Assembly (NCBI GenBank): GCA_040388605.1
Contig: JAZKBN010000059.1
Coordinates: forward strand, 1-62,579
Direction of reading: 5' to 3'
Origin: JAZKBN01 sp040388605
Lineage (GTDB): Bacteria > Bacteroidota > Bacteroidia > Cytophagales > Flexibacteraceae
DNA: 62,579 nucleotides
Under the pieces are notes generated by a model. The model saw nothing but the letters and a program-made list of their open reading frames with translations. It did no database searches and was not told the DNA's origin. Shown here in pieces: positions 9,601-17,460 of this stretch. The position numbers and the translations under genes are program-made. Within the stretch, counting starts at the first letter, position 1; every line of letters begins with the position of its first letter.

Positions 9601-11127
9601 TACGAGCTCAGGCAAATTAATCCCGGTGCACCGGTAGGCGTTAAGCTGGTATCAGGCGCACACATTGGTACAATTGCAGTAGGCGTTGCCAAAGCCGGCG
9701 CCGATATTATCCATATTTCAGGTTCCGACGGAGGAACAGGGGCAGCTCCATTAAGTTCCATGAAGCATACCGGCCTGCCATGGGAGCTTGGTTTGGCCGA
9801 AGCGCATCGCGCATTAGAGGAAAACGGCCTCAGGAACAGCATTCGCCTGCGCACCGACGGCGGTTTGCTCACAGGTAAAGATGTTATTATTGCCGCCATA
9901 CTCGGCGCCGATGATTTTGATTTCGGTAAGCTGCTATTGGTTGCACAAGGCTGCGTTATGGCCCGGATTTGTGAGAAAAACACATGCCCTACAGGTATTG
10001 CCACCCATGATGCCCGTTTCAAAGCCAAGTATAAAGGCAGCAAAGATCATATAATCAGGATACTTGAATACCTGGCCGAAGACGTTCGCGGGCATTTAGC
10101 CAACCTTGGTATTGCTGATTTACAAAGCCTGCGCGGCCAAAACCATTTGCTGGAAACGGCCGACCGTCACCTTGCATTAATCAACAGGAAACGCATTGAT
10201 CTCGATATTCTGCTCGCCCCCTCTCCCAAAGCTGAGGCCGAGCTTATTCCTAACTTATCGGCTGAAATATCGGTTCTAAATAAGCAATTGCTTGATGATT
10301 GCAGGGCTTCCCTCAAATCAAACAGCAAAATTAGCCTCAGGTATGAAATAAGTACCGATGACAGGGCTGCGGGAGCAACCCTTGCAGGTGAAATTGCCAG
10401 AATCAGGCACCTTGCTCACCTGCATAAACTCGGTAAGCCGGGAGGTGCTGAAATTCAGCCTTATACTTCCACTTTGCAGCTAAATTTCAAAGGCAGTGCA
10501 GGGCAGGGTTTCGGGGTGTTTTTGGAAGACGGCATGGAGATGCGGCTTAGCGGTGAGGCAAATGATTCAGTCTGCAAAACCATGTCGGGAGGAAAAGCTA
10601 TAATTAAGCCGGCAGCAGAAAGCAGGTTTAAAGCCGCTGATAACGTAATTCTTGGCAATTGTGCCCTTTACGGGGCAACAGGTGGCAAGCTCATGGTATG
10701 CGGCATTGCCGGCGATAGGTTTGCTGTGCGTAACAGCGGCGCCATTGCCATTGCAGAGGGGACAGGTTTGCATGCCTGCGAATACATGACCAATGGCTTG
10801 GTAGTTATCCTTGGCAATGTGGCAGGTAACCTGGGCAGCGGTATGACCGGGGGCAAAATAGTGCTTTACAAACCGCAGCCCCAGGCAGTTAATACAGAAT
10901 ACATAGCAGAAGCCCCCTTGAACAACTTCGACCTGGAAGAGCTTAAAGCCCTGTTAGAAGACTATTTTACCGAAACACAAAGTGCCACCGCTACCCGCAT
11001 TCTTGAAAACTGGGAAACGGAAAAAGACGTATTTAAAAAATATGTCCCGGTAAACGAGTTGAAGAAAGCAGAAGTTGCCGAAGCCATTATAGCTGAGGCA
11101 GCTGCAATGCTTAAGGAACAGGAATAG
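6658..11127 (+). CDS. gltB: glutamate synthase large (alpha) subunit
   Basis: The enzyme makes two glutamates from glutamine and 2-oxoglutarate in ammonium assimilation. The 1489-residue chain has the usual length and order. A 23-residue propeptide precedes the class II amidotransferase nucleophile Cys24 (SACGVGF), followed by EHRGACGAD and the rest of the amidase (to about 430). The FMN-binding synthase domain has GAMSFGAIS, EGGENP, AQGAKPGEGGQL, SPPPMHDIYSIEDL and GSDGGTGAAPLSS. The 3Fe-4S cysteines are Cys1099, Cys1105 and Cys1110 (C-x5-C-x4-C). A C-terminal GxGxG beta-helix domain follows. No gltD lies beside it. The cluster segment VMARIC resembles ferredoxin-dependent enzymes as much as NADPH ones, so the electron donor is uncertain. 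Confidence 0.96.
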   Translation: MDFETSANAAADRHGLRGREKSACGVGFVAARNGKANHEILQQALSALSCVEHRGACGADRQTGDGAGIMAAIPFKLLGYEHGSVAVATLFVPAERESRRKLLRIFEDVFAFWAMPVLRYREVPIDKTVLGSQALSTLPFIVQAVLQRPSHCNTDASFDKLLYTAKQMALTKMREAGMYNRFFLASLSANTIVYKALTTSEALSRFYPDLLNPEFETSFAMFHRRFSTNTVTGWDKAQPFRMIGHNGEINTIDGNRSWAYSREKSMGLPPNELLTHTGISDSGSLNEMAEALLYRSSIQHIEDALALMMPPAGNTNSFYKFWGRAMEPWDGPALITFCDGETIGARLDRNGFRPCRWALTDDRLYLSSEAGSFKIDQSTIIEKGALRAGNSVTLDLQSGKLSFLDPQDSQENKDAKLETHLTSLHYSSPAAEAFDAEKMFLFGVQEEEISRIMDPMIAEGKEPIGSMGDTAALAILSDQPRSFFDYFFQNFAQVTNPPLDYLRERSVTDLSIVLGAKPNIFAKKELIPPPQAVELSSPILSLGQTEAIYAGKLLYRQQSIFTADMTFRRLYGAVDFRAKIDQVVNDAIEAVKKGAAIIVISDRNADWENLSIPALIMLRALVKSLDRAGLRLKASIVVDTAQARTTHHVSALISFGAVAVCPWLALQYARSKAPAIDSGADKAEKNLLKALEGGLLKVMSKMGISVVRAYQSSKLFTIIGLDKDFCHDYFRDVPSPIGGIGLEEIVEEQLRQAEAHEAAAERKKHLQTYQFREHPRGNAGEMHSMTNARSRIVHQLVRDTGLRLNNMALFGEYLQASGGTDGTPVSLRHLLDLKPADNPLTTDKVQDLASVLKTFGSGAMSFGAISAEAQRDIILAMLETGGRSNSGEGGENPYYFTEGITGTVKQIASGRFGVTATYIITAKEIQIKMAQGAKPGEGGQLMAPKVNEDIARARHSMVGVDLISPPPMHDIYSIEDLKQLIYELRQINPGAPVGVKLVSGAHIGTIAVGVAKAGADIIHISGSDGGTGAAPLSSMKHTGLPWELGLAEAHRALEENGLRNSIRLRTDGGLLTGKDVIIAAILGADDFDFGKLLLVAQGCVMARICEKNTCPTGIATHDARFKAKYKGSKDHIIRILEYLAEDVRGHLANLGIADLQSLRGQNHLLETADRHLALINRKRIDLDILLAPSPKAEAELIPNLSAEISVLNKQLLDDCRASLKSNSKISLRYEISTDDRAAGATLAGEIARIRHLAHLHKLGKPGGAEIQPYTSTLQLNFKGSAGQGFGVFLEDGMEMRLSGEANDSVCKTMSGGKAIIKPAAESRFKAADNVILGNCALYGATGGKLMVCGIAGDRFAVRNSGAIAIAEGTGLHACEYMTNGLVVILGNVAGNLGSGMTGGKIVLYKPQPQAVNTEYIAEAPLNNFDLEELKALLEDYFTETQSATATRILENWETEKDVFKKYVPVNELKKAEVAEAIIAEAAAMLKEQE

Positions 11128-11156
11128 CATTTTGAGTTTCAAACCCGGCAATAATT

Positions 11157-11203
11157 ACAGGGATAAAAAACAGGCCGATAACAAGCCTTATATATATCCC
11201 TGT
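11157..11203 (+). terminator. inverted repeat after gltB, possible terminator
   Basis: ACAGGGATA (11157-11165) pairs perfectly with TATCCCTGT (11195-11203), 30 bases past the gltB stop. The 29-base loop is long and no strong U-run follows. Confidence 0.35.
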
Positions 11204-11410
11204 ATTTATTGGGTAAATAAAAGGTGCCTGATTCAAGAGGTGAGTTAAGATGCAATCCCTTTTAAGCGGGCAATATTACTTGCTATAAAGCTTTAATTGC
11301 AGTCAACAGAAAGCGCATACCGGCAGGTATATAATTTAATGCCGCGTTCATTTTACAATTTTCCGCCCCTTTTTCGTTAAAATTGCAATTGCATAGGTAA
11401 TGACTTTGCC

Positions 11411-13156
11411 ATGCAATTCAACCCGCCTATGAAATCTCGGCTCCTGCACATACCTGCCGTTAACTATTTTAAGACTTTTGCATTGCGCAGCGTATTGCTA
11501 TGCCTTGCTTTAACAGCCCTGATTTCAATATCGGCCCGGGCCCAGGGTAAGTGGGGCGAAGACGGTGAAATTGAAGATGCGGAAATCGTGATTGAGAAAA
11601 GCCGCAAAATTGAGTTGCCGGAAGCAATCAGGATGACTGATAAAATCACTTTCCCTATTAAACCCATAGTACCTGCAGCTCAAAAATACAATTACTCAGA
11701 TTTCAGGCTAATTCTGCCCGACCAGGAAAGCCGGGTTAAGGTTTTAACCATGAAGCAGGATGCTCAGCCGGTTTTGCCACAGGCTTACATTAAGCTCGGT
11801 GGTGGTAACCTGGGCACTTTTTATGGAGAAGGCTGGGTTGGCAGCAGGCAAACGGATAAGTACGCCTGGGGAGCGCACCTGAGGCATTTCAGCAGCAGCA
11901 AGGGGCCTGTAAGTAATCCGCCGTCTGGAACATCAGAAAACAGGATAGATTTATACAATAAATATTTCCTTGAGAAAATTACCCTAAGCGGAAACCTGAG
12001 CTTCGGACGCGACAGGTATAATTTCTATGGCTTTCAACCTGCAGATAAAGTTAAAGCTGACAGTGTAAAGCAGGTATTCAGTACCGTCAGCTTTAATGCC
12101 GGTATAGAAAACCGCGACAGTTCCACTTTTCAGTATAAAGCAGGGCTTGGTGTAAATACTTTTTCAGATGCTTTTAAAGCTTCAGAAACGCGATTTGAGC
12201 TTAATTTCGGAGGTCGTTATGCCATTGATGATAAAATGGGAATCAGGTTTACAACAGACCTGATGCTCAGCAAATATGCCGATTCGTCATCCGTATCAAG
12301 GAACCTGTTCAGCATACGCCCGCAATGGTATTTCAAAAATAAAGACATATCAATACAGGCAGGCGCTAACTTTGCCGCTGAAAACGATACAGCCAAAAAC
12401 ACCCAGCGTTTTCACCTGTACCCCCATTTAAATGTTGAGTACACTTTTGTTCCCCAATACCTGACCGGCTTCATTGGCATTACAGGCGATATGCGTAAGG
12501 TTACACTGCAAAATATGGCAACCTCAAATCCCTGGCTGGCTTCAAACCAGGTGTTATTGCATACCAATAACATGATAGAATTCTTTACCGGTATTCGTGG
12601 CGGGGCAGGAGATGGCTTCCGTTGGCTGGCAGAGCTGCATTATAATAATGTGCGCAATTTGCCCATGTTTATTAATGATACGCTTGCTACAGCCAATCAC
12701 CCGGATGGCGATACTTCAAAATTCAGGATAGTATATGACCGCGGCACTGTCAGCATTTTACGCGCAGGCGCAGAAATGGGCTGGTCTGTAAGTAAAAAAT
12801 ATGATATAGGGCTAAGGCTTGATTATTACAATTATGCAATGGTTCAACAAAATGCTCCCTGGCATTTGCCAACCTTTAAAACCACGCTTACAGCAGGTAT
12901 TTGGGCTACCGAAAGCCTTCGATTCAGCACAGGGCTTTATGTGATGCAGGGCATTACTGCCCCTGCCATACATTCAGATTTGAAAACGGAGCTGCCGGCA
13001 ATTGTTGATTGGGACCTGAAAGCAGAATACCTGTTTGCCGGGAAATGGTCGGCATGGTTAGAGGCTGACAACATATTAAGTCAAAAAAATCAACGATATC
13101 TTAATTACTCAACGCGGCCTTTATTGGTTATGGGTGGCTTAACTTACAGCTTCTGA
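11411..13156 (+). CDS. outer-membrane beta-barrel protein, TonB-receptor-like
   Basis: This 581-residue protein has an N-terminal hydrophobic stretch ending in ISARAQ (about residue 45), which looks like a signal peptide. A second Met at residue 7 may be the true start. The rest is rich in alternating hydrophobic and polar strands with aromatic ends, typical of an outer-membrane barrel, and finishes in GGLTYSF with the terminal Phe common in such proteins. It resembles the barrel half of TonB-dependent receptors but has no visible plug domain or carboxypeptidase-like repeat. The protein may be a simple porin-like barrel, and no ligand can be told. The SPOR gene follows after 92 bases. Confidence 0.75.
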   Translation: MQFNPPMKSRLLHIPAVNYFKTFALRSVLLCLALTALISISARAQGKWGEDGEIEDAEIVIEKSRKIELPEAIRMTDKITFPIKPIVPAAQKYNYSDFRLILPDQESRVKVLTMKQDAQPVLPQAYIKLGGGNLGTFYGEGWVGSRQTDKYAWGAHLRHFSSSKGPVSNPPSGTSENRIDLYNKYFLEKITLSGNLSFGRDRYNFYGFQPADKVKADSVKQVFSTVSFNAGIENRDSSTFQYKAGLGVNTFSDAFKASETRFELNFGGRYAIDDKMGIRFTTDLMLSKYADSSSVSRNLFSIRPQWYFKNKDISIQAGANFAAENDTAKNTQRFHLYPHLNVEYTFVPQYLTGFIGITGDMRKVTLQNMATSNPWLASNQVLLHTNNMIEFFTGIRGGAGDGFRWLAELHYNNVRNLPMFINDTLATANHPDGDTSKFRIVYDRGTVSILRAGAEMGWSVSKKYDIGLRLDYYNYAMVQQNAPWHLPTFKTTLTAGIWATESLRFSTGLYVMQGITAPAIHSDLKTELPAIVDWDLKAEYLFAGKWSAWLEADNILSQKNQRYLNYSTRPLLVMGGLTYSF

Positions 13157-13248
13157 TAATATTTAAGCGCCCGATTTGTTTTTCACCTGATTATTTCAAT
13201 AATTGAGGTCGGATTATAGCAAAACGGGGAACAAAACCGGTCCGGTGT

Positions 13249-14292
13249 ATGATAGACAGCTACATAAGTGCTTTACTTGAAGAACGCGACATTGTCGTCA
13301 TACCTGATTTTGGCGGCTTAATTACCAAAGAAATTCCTACCGGGAATAATGAAGACAACAGGCAGCTCCTGCCCGCCCGCAAAGTGCCTGAGTTTAACCC
13401 GGCATTAAAAGATACCCCCAGTGAGCTGCCCGGTTATATGGCAGCACATGAAGGAAAAACAGAAGAGGAAGCCACAGAGCTGATTGCCGCTTATATTGGC
13501 GATAAAATTGAAACCCTGAATGCAGGCAGCCGTTGGTATTTAGATAAAGTTGGTTCTTTCAGGCTTGATAATGATAATGAAATAGTATTTGAACCCGCCG
13601 AAAACACCAACTACCTGGGCGACAGTTTCGGGCTTCCGGCAATTGAAGCTGAAGTTATACCGGTTTTTGTAGGAAAGAAGGGCAGTAAATCAGTTAAAAA
13701 CACAACGCCTGCCCCCGCTCCGGCTGCTGCGGGTGAAGTGATTGAAGAGGAAAGCTCCCCATTATTAGCCTACCTTGCTGTAGGCCTTACAGTATTGCTT
13801 ATTGGCGCAGCAGGTGCATTTTGGTATTTTAATATACATACCAAAGGCACACATAAAAAGTATGTATCACATTCTGCCCCTTCTACTGAACATGTTGCTG
13901 ATACAAGCCATAAAACACCTGTTTCACAGGCAGATACGCATGCTGAACATACCGGGCACAGCAGTGTAGCAAAGACCGAAAAGCATGGTAAGCATGCAGG
14001 AAAGCATGGTTCTGAGGAAGTAAAAAAAGTAAAAGACGGCTCAACATACCAGCAAAATGCGAAATGGTATGTAGTTTTGGGGCAGTTTAGCAGCGCAGAA
14101 GGTGCATACAACCTCCGTAAAAAGCTGTTGGCTGAAGGCTATAGTGATGCGGAAGTACTTGATCCGCCAAAAAAATCAAAACTATATTGGGTTACCCTTA
14201 CCGAGGCTGAAACTGAAGAAGATGCCAAGGAACTCAGGAAGGAATTACAGCCAAAGTTCCCTACCCAATTGGCAGTAAACAAAAGACATTAA
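13249..14292 (+). CDS. HU-CCDC81 and SPOR domain protein with a His-rich linker
   Basis: This 347-residue membrane protein combines three regions. The N-terminal HU-CCDC81-type segment (residues 1 to about 135; ERDIVVIPDFGGLIT) is cytoplasmic. One membrane helix follows (about 174-196; YLAVGLTVLLIGAAGAFWYF). The SPOR domain (about 270-340; KWYVVLGQFSSAEGAYNLRK) should lie in the periplasm, where SPOR domains bind denuded peptidoglycan at division sites. Between helix and SPOR is a charged linker with 11 histidines in about 60 residues. The family is common in Bacteroidota and probably ties DNA or cell-division machinery to the wall; that role is an inference. The next gene begins directly after its stop (TAAATG). 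Confidence 0.85.
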   Translation: MIDSYISALLEERDIVVIPDFGGLITKEIPTGNNEDNRQLLPARKVPEFNPALKDTPSELPGYMAAHEGKTEEEATELIAAYIGDKIETLNAGSRWYLDKVGSFRLDNDNEIVFEPAENTNYLGDSFGLPAIEAEVIPVFVGKKGSKSVKNTTPAPAPAAAGEVIEEESSPLLAYLAVGLTVLLIGAAGAFWYFNIHTKGTHKKYVSHSAPSTEHVADTSHKTPVSQADTHAEHTGHSSVAKTEKHGKHAGKHGSEEVKKVKDGSTYQQNAKWYVVLGQFSSAEGAYNLRKKLLAEGYSDAEVLDPPKKSKLYWVTLTEAETEEDAKELRKELQPKFPTQLAVNKRH

Positions 14293-14826
14293 ATGTTAAA
14301 ATCCTTTTTCCGCGTATTGTGGCTGGCCTCGGGCCTGTTGCTGCTGTACGTATTGTTCAGTACCTATGCCGAAATGTCGCCCACTGTTTTCCTGACACAT
14401 GATCGCAGCCAGGCACCCGTAGACCGACAGCTGTATTTCTATGGCGCGGCAGGCATTTTCCTAATCTACAACATATTGCTCTTCATCATTGTAAGAATGG
14501 TGCCTTTTTTACCAAAAAAGGCATTGGTTGTTCCCAATAAAGCATTTTGGTTTTCAGATCGTGAGCACAGAAAAGCGCTGAACGGTGTTATTCAAAGCTG
14601 GGTGTTTATCTTGTCGGCATTAATTAATATGCTGTTTCTTATTTTATTAGAAATTACCGGCTCAAGAAATCACGTTCACGGCGATTTGCCTTTTGAAAAC
14701 ACATGGCACCTGCCTGTATTGCTTGCTGCATTGGTTCTGCTGCCGTTGGGCCTTTTTATTCGCCTGAATATGAGCAAGCTTGAAATTATGGATAACAGGG
14801 ATTATTCAACCCCGGCCAAAGGCTGA
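14293..14826 (+). CDS. small membrane protein, four helices
   Basis: This 177-residue protein has about four hydrophobic helices (residues 5-23, 50-70, 100-122 and 140-160). The loop VPNKAFWFSDREHRKAL after the second helix resembles a conserved loop in DUF1648/SdpI-like membrane proteins; this is a motif-level impression only. It starts immediately after the stop of the SPOR gene with no spacer, so the two are surely co-transcribed and perhaps translationally coupled. The final stretch is polar and short. No enzymatic signature is seen, and no function is proposed. Confidence 0.75.
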   Translation: MLKSFFRVLWLASGLLLLYVLFSTYAEMSPTVFLTHDRSQAPVDRQLYFYGAAGIFLIYNILLFIIVRMVPFLPKKALVVPNKAFWFSDREHRKALNGVIQSWVFILSALINMLFLILLEITGSRNHVHGDLPFENTWHLPVLLAALVLLPLGLFIRLNMSKLEIMDNRDYSTPAKG

Positions 14827-14854
14827 ATTTTTAGGACGTTCCAAAACTGACAAA

Positions 14855-14896
14855 ATAAAAGGAGCCGAAATTCAAGCGAATTTCGGCTCCTTTTAT
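14855..14896. terminator. bidirectional terminator, 19-bp perfect stem
   Basis: Bases 14855-14873 pair perfectly with 14878-14896 around the loop AAGC. The GGAGCCGAAATTC core is flanked by A-rich and T-rich arms, giving U-runs in both directions. It lies between the convergent membrane-protein and TrpF-like genes and should end both transcripts. Confidence 0.9.
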
Positions 14897-14921
14897 TTGG
14901 ACTTATTGTAGAGAAGCCTGA

Positions 14922-15557
14922 TTAATAATCTTCGGTTTCCAGCGCTTCCAGTAAAGGTGCAAGGTCATCGAAGCTCTTAAGTCCCGGGCGTTCTTCTTCC
15001 CCGGCTTCGAAAGCAAAGCCGTCAAGCTTATTTTCAGTTATAATTTCTTCCAGCTTTTCAGGCGATACTTTTGTTTCGGAACCGTTTTCAGCCAGTATCC
15101 AGCCTTTGAAGCCTGTTGCCTTTAACTTTTCAGCATTCGGCACCTTGGCGCCGTTGGCAACCAGTAATATAGCCGAAACCGAGGAAAACCATGCCTCATT
15201 TGCTTTTATAGCCTCCAAAGCTTCTTCTTCACCTGAACGAAGTAAAAGTTTAAGCCCGGCTTTTTCGGTGCATTCGGCAGCAAGCAGGGCATCTGCAATA
15301 TTTGCCTGCAGCCAGGTATATCCTATTTCTTCTTTTGCGCTGATAACGCATTCAAATTCAAAGGCATCGTGCCATTCAGCCACCCATTCCACGCCTGCAA
15401 CCCAACCGGTAATAGCTGTGTAAAGCAGCCTTAAGGGCTCGTGGAGCGGCCATTCAGGTACGGGAAGCCCGCAGAGCTGCACGCCCATGCCGGCGGCATA
15501 GCGGGCATCGCTTAAATTGTTTATGCCCGATAGTTTTACAATAGCTTTAAGTGCCAT
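14922..15557 (-). CDS. TrpF-like beta/alpha-barrel protein lacking catalytic residues
   Basis: This 211-residue protein begins like phosphoribosylanthranilate isomerase: VKLSGINNLSDARYAAGMG fits the family's KICGI...DA..A...G. The catalytic cysteine position is Ser10, and the strand that should carry the catalytic Asp reads ILLVANG, with Val133 there. Both catalytic residues therefore look lost. The middle is short and acidic, and the C-terminal phosphate-binding glycines are weak. It is probably a pseudoenzyme of a Bacteroidota-specific TrpF-like group rather than a tryptophan-pathway gene; no other trp gene is near. It is divergent from thioredoxin/DUF6952/mnmA. Confidence 0.7.
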   Translation of the reverse strand: MALKAIVKLSGINNLSDARYAAGMGVQLCGLPVPEWPLHEPLRLLYTAITGWVAGVEWVAEWHDAFEFECVISAKEEIGYTWLQANIADALLAAECTEKAGLKLLLRSGEEEALEAIKANEAWFSSVSAILLVANGAKVPNAEKLKATGFKGWILAENGSETKVSPEKLEEIITENKLDGFAFEAGEEERPGLKSFDDLAPLLEALETEDY

Positions 15558-15627
15558 AATTTATATTCGTTATTTACCTGTTTATACCCGGAAGGTGATA
15601 AGTTTTGCCTGCTTTTTTACGGGGTTG

Positions 15628-15635
15628 CAAAAATA
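15628..15635 (-). promoter_or_regulatory. -7 promoter motif for the TrpF-like gene
   Basis: The minus strand reads TATTTTTG, an exact TAnnTTTG match, 71 bases before the start codon. No good -33 element was found. Confidence 0.3.
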
Positions 15636-15675
15636 GGTATAAGCCGGCTTTAAACATTTGCCCCGGTTTTATTAT

Positions 15676-15683
15676 TATATTTG
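15676..15683 (+). promoter_or_regulatory. -7 promoter motif for the thioredoxin gene
   Basis: TATATTTG is an exact TAnnTTTG match 39 bases before the ATG. The nearest TTTG (15658-15661) gives a 14-base spacer, shorter than usual. Confidence 0.4.
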
Positions 15684-15722
15684 TACTAAGCATTTAACCC
15701 AAATAAATTTACAGGTTTAACA

Positions 15723-16058
15723 ATGTCAGTTACCAAAGTATCAGATAATGAGTTCGGCACCAAAGTGGCCGAAAGCGAAAAAACAGTAGTTAAGTTTTAT
15801 GCCGACTGGTGCGGAAGCTGTAAGCTCTTCGCCCCCAAATTTAAAAGGCTTTCAGACGACCCAAGATATAAGGATATTACATTTCTTGACGTTAATGCTG
15901 AAGAAAACCCCGAAGCCCGCAAAGTTGCACAGGTGAACAACCTCCCTTCTTTCGCCATTTTCGAGGGCGGTAAACTTGTAGATACCATTTCGGCCAGCAA
16001 AGAGGAAGCCGTAACAACACTGCTCGACAGGCTGAGTAAAACAAACCTTTACCTGTGA
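15723..16058 (+). CDS. thioredoxin family protein
   Basis: This 111-residue cytoplasmic protein has the thioredoxin fold and the redox motif WCGSC (Cys30 and Cys33). The preceding KFYADW and the cis-proline region NNLPSFAIFEGGKLV match classical thioredoxins. The active site is CGSC instead of CGPC, which usually changes redox potential. No signal peptide is present. Its TGA overlaps the GTG start of the next small gene by four bases (GTGA), so the pair is translationally coupled. This pairing with a DUF6952-type gene recurs in Bacteroidota. Confidence 0.92.
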   Translation: MSVTKVSDNEFGTKVAESEKTVVKFYADWCGSCKLFAPKFKRLSDDPRYKDITFLDVNAEENPEARKVAQVNNLPSFAIFEGGKLVDTISASKEEAVTTLLDRLSKTNLYL

Positions 16059-16297
16059 AAATAGCAGTAATAAAAACCCTGGTGCAGAACCATACCCTGC
16101 CCGAGCTTGCCAAAGCCGAGGAAGCAATTCTTGAGGAACAGGCTTTGCCCTTTGAAGTTGAAGGCGAAGACGAAGGCGAGCAGCTCACCCATGTTTTGGC
16201 AGCCATTTATGTTAAAACCCAAATTGAGCACCACGGCGCCGATGCAAATACCGCACTGCGCGATTATACCAAAAGGGTAAGAAATTCAATCAGTTAG
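16055..16297 (+). CDS. DUF6952-like small protein, GTG start
   Basis: This 80-residue acidic protein begins at GTG, overlapping the thioredoxin stop by four bases; no ATG fits. It starts KIAVIKTLVQNHTLPELAKAE and ends in a basic tail (TKRVRNSIS). It matches my memory of DUF6952, a small Bacteroidota family found just after thioredoxin genes. No cysteine or catalytic motif is seen. Coupling to thioredoxin suggests a partner or modulator of that protein, which is an inference. mnmA starts 20 bases after its stop. Confidence 0.75.
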   Translation: MKIAVIKTLVQNHTLPELAKAEEAILEEQALPFEVEGEDEGEQLTHVLAAIYVKTQIEHHGADANTALRDYTKRVRNSIS

Positions 16298-16317
16298 TTA
16301 GTTTACGTTACAATACA

Positions 16318-17460
16318 ATGAGCAAAAAAGGCAGGGTTTTGGTAGCCATGAGCGGCGGCATAGACAGCTCTGTGGCTGCGGTGCTGCTGCACGAACAAGG
16401 TTACGAAGTAATAGGCATGACCATGAAAACATGGGATTATGCCGGTGTTGGCGCGTCTAAAAAGGAAACAGGCTGTTGCAGCCTCGATTCTATAAACGAT
16501 GCCCGCAGCATTGCCGTAAGCCTTGGATTCCCGCACTATATACTGGATATCCGCGAGGAGTTCGGCGACCAGGTTATTAACCACTTTACCGGCGAATACC
16601 TGGAAGGCCGCACCCCTAACCCATGTGTAATGTGCAATACGCACATTAAATGGGATGCCTTGTTGCGCCGTGCCGACCGCCTTGAATGCGAATTTATTGC
16701 CACCGGGCATTATGCCAAGGTAAGGGAAGAAAACGGCCGTTACGTTATCAGCAAGGGGCTTGATGAGAATAAAGATCAAAGCTATGCCCTTTGGGGCATT
16801 TCGCAGGAAAGCCTGAGCCGCACGCTTTTCCCATTGGGAGGTCTGCGCAAAACTGAAATACGCCAAATGGCCGCAGATCGCGGCTTTATGGAGCTGGTTA
16901 ACAAAAGCGAAAGCTATGAAATATGCTTTGTGCCTGATAATGATTACCGTGGCTTCCTGAAACGCCGCATGCCTGATCTTGAAGAAAGCGTTGCCGGTGG
17001 CGAATTCGTTTTAACAGACGGTACCGTTGTTGGTAAGCATGAAGGTTACCCCTTTTACACGGTAGGCCAACGCAAAGGCCTTGGTATTGCTTTAGGTTAC
17101 CCGGTGTTTGTTACTGAAATTCAGAAAGATACAAACAGGGTAATACTTGGCATTGAAACCGATTTGCTGCGCGACGGCATGTGGGTTTCGGGCCTTAACC
17201 TATCTAAATACCCTGATTTGAACGGACGTCTGCTTGAAACAGTTACCAAAGTTCGTTATAAAGATGCCGGTACACCGGCCACACTAGAACAGGTTGGCGA
17301 TCGCATGCGGGTAACTTTTCATGAAGGCGTAAGCGCCATAGCCCCCGGGCAGGCGGCTGTGTTTTATGAAGGTAACGATGTGGTAGGCGGCGGCTGGATT
17401 GCCAAAAGTTTCAAACAAAACCAGGAATGGGCAACAGAAACCGAAACGGCAAAAGCCTGA
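16318..17460 (+). CDS. mnmA: tRNA-specific 2-thiouridylase MnmA
   Basis: MnmA adds sulfur to uridine 34 of the tRNAs for Lys, Glu and Gln. The 380-residue protein has the ATP-pyrophosphatase loop MSGGIDSSVAAVLL near the N-terminus. The catalytic cysteines are Cys105 (NPCVMCNTHIKW) and Cys203 (YEICFVPD). ATGHYAKV, DQSYALWG and YTVGQRKGLGIALG also match. The C-terminal barrel is complete. It sits in a same-strand run after thioredoxin and DUF6952; redox proteins and sulfur transfer could be linked. The lipoprotein gene downstream begins 34 bases inside this gene. Confidence 0.96.
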   Translation: MSKKGRVLVAMSGGIDSSVAAVLLHEQGYEVIGMTMKTWDYAGVGASKKETGCCSLDSINDARSIAVSLGFPHYILDIREEFGDQVINHFTGEYLEGRTPNPCVMCNTHIKWDALLRRADRLECEFIATGHYAKVREENGRYVISKGLDENKDQSYALWGISQESLSRTLFPLGGLRKTEIRQMAADRGFMELVNKSESYEICFVPDNDYRGFLKRRMPDLEESVAGGEFVLTDGTVVGKHEGYPFYTVGQRKGLGIALGYPVFVTEIQKDTNRVILGIETDLLRDGMWVSGLNLSKYPDLNGRLLETVTKVRYKDAGTPATLEQVGDRMRVTFHEGVSAIAPGQAAVFYEGNDVVGGGWIAKSFKQNQEWATETETAKA

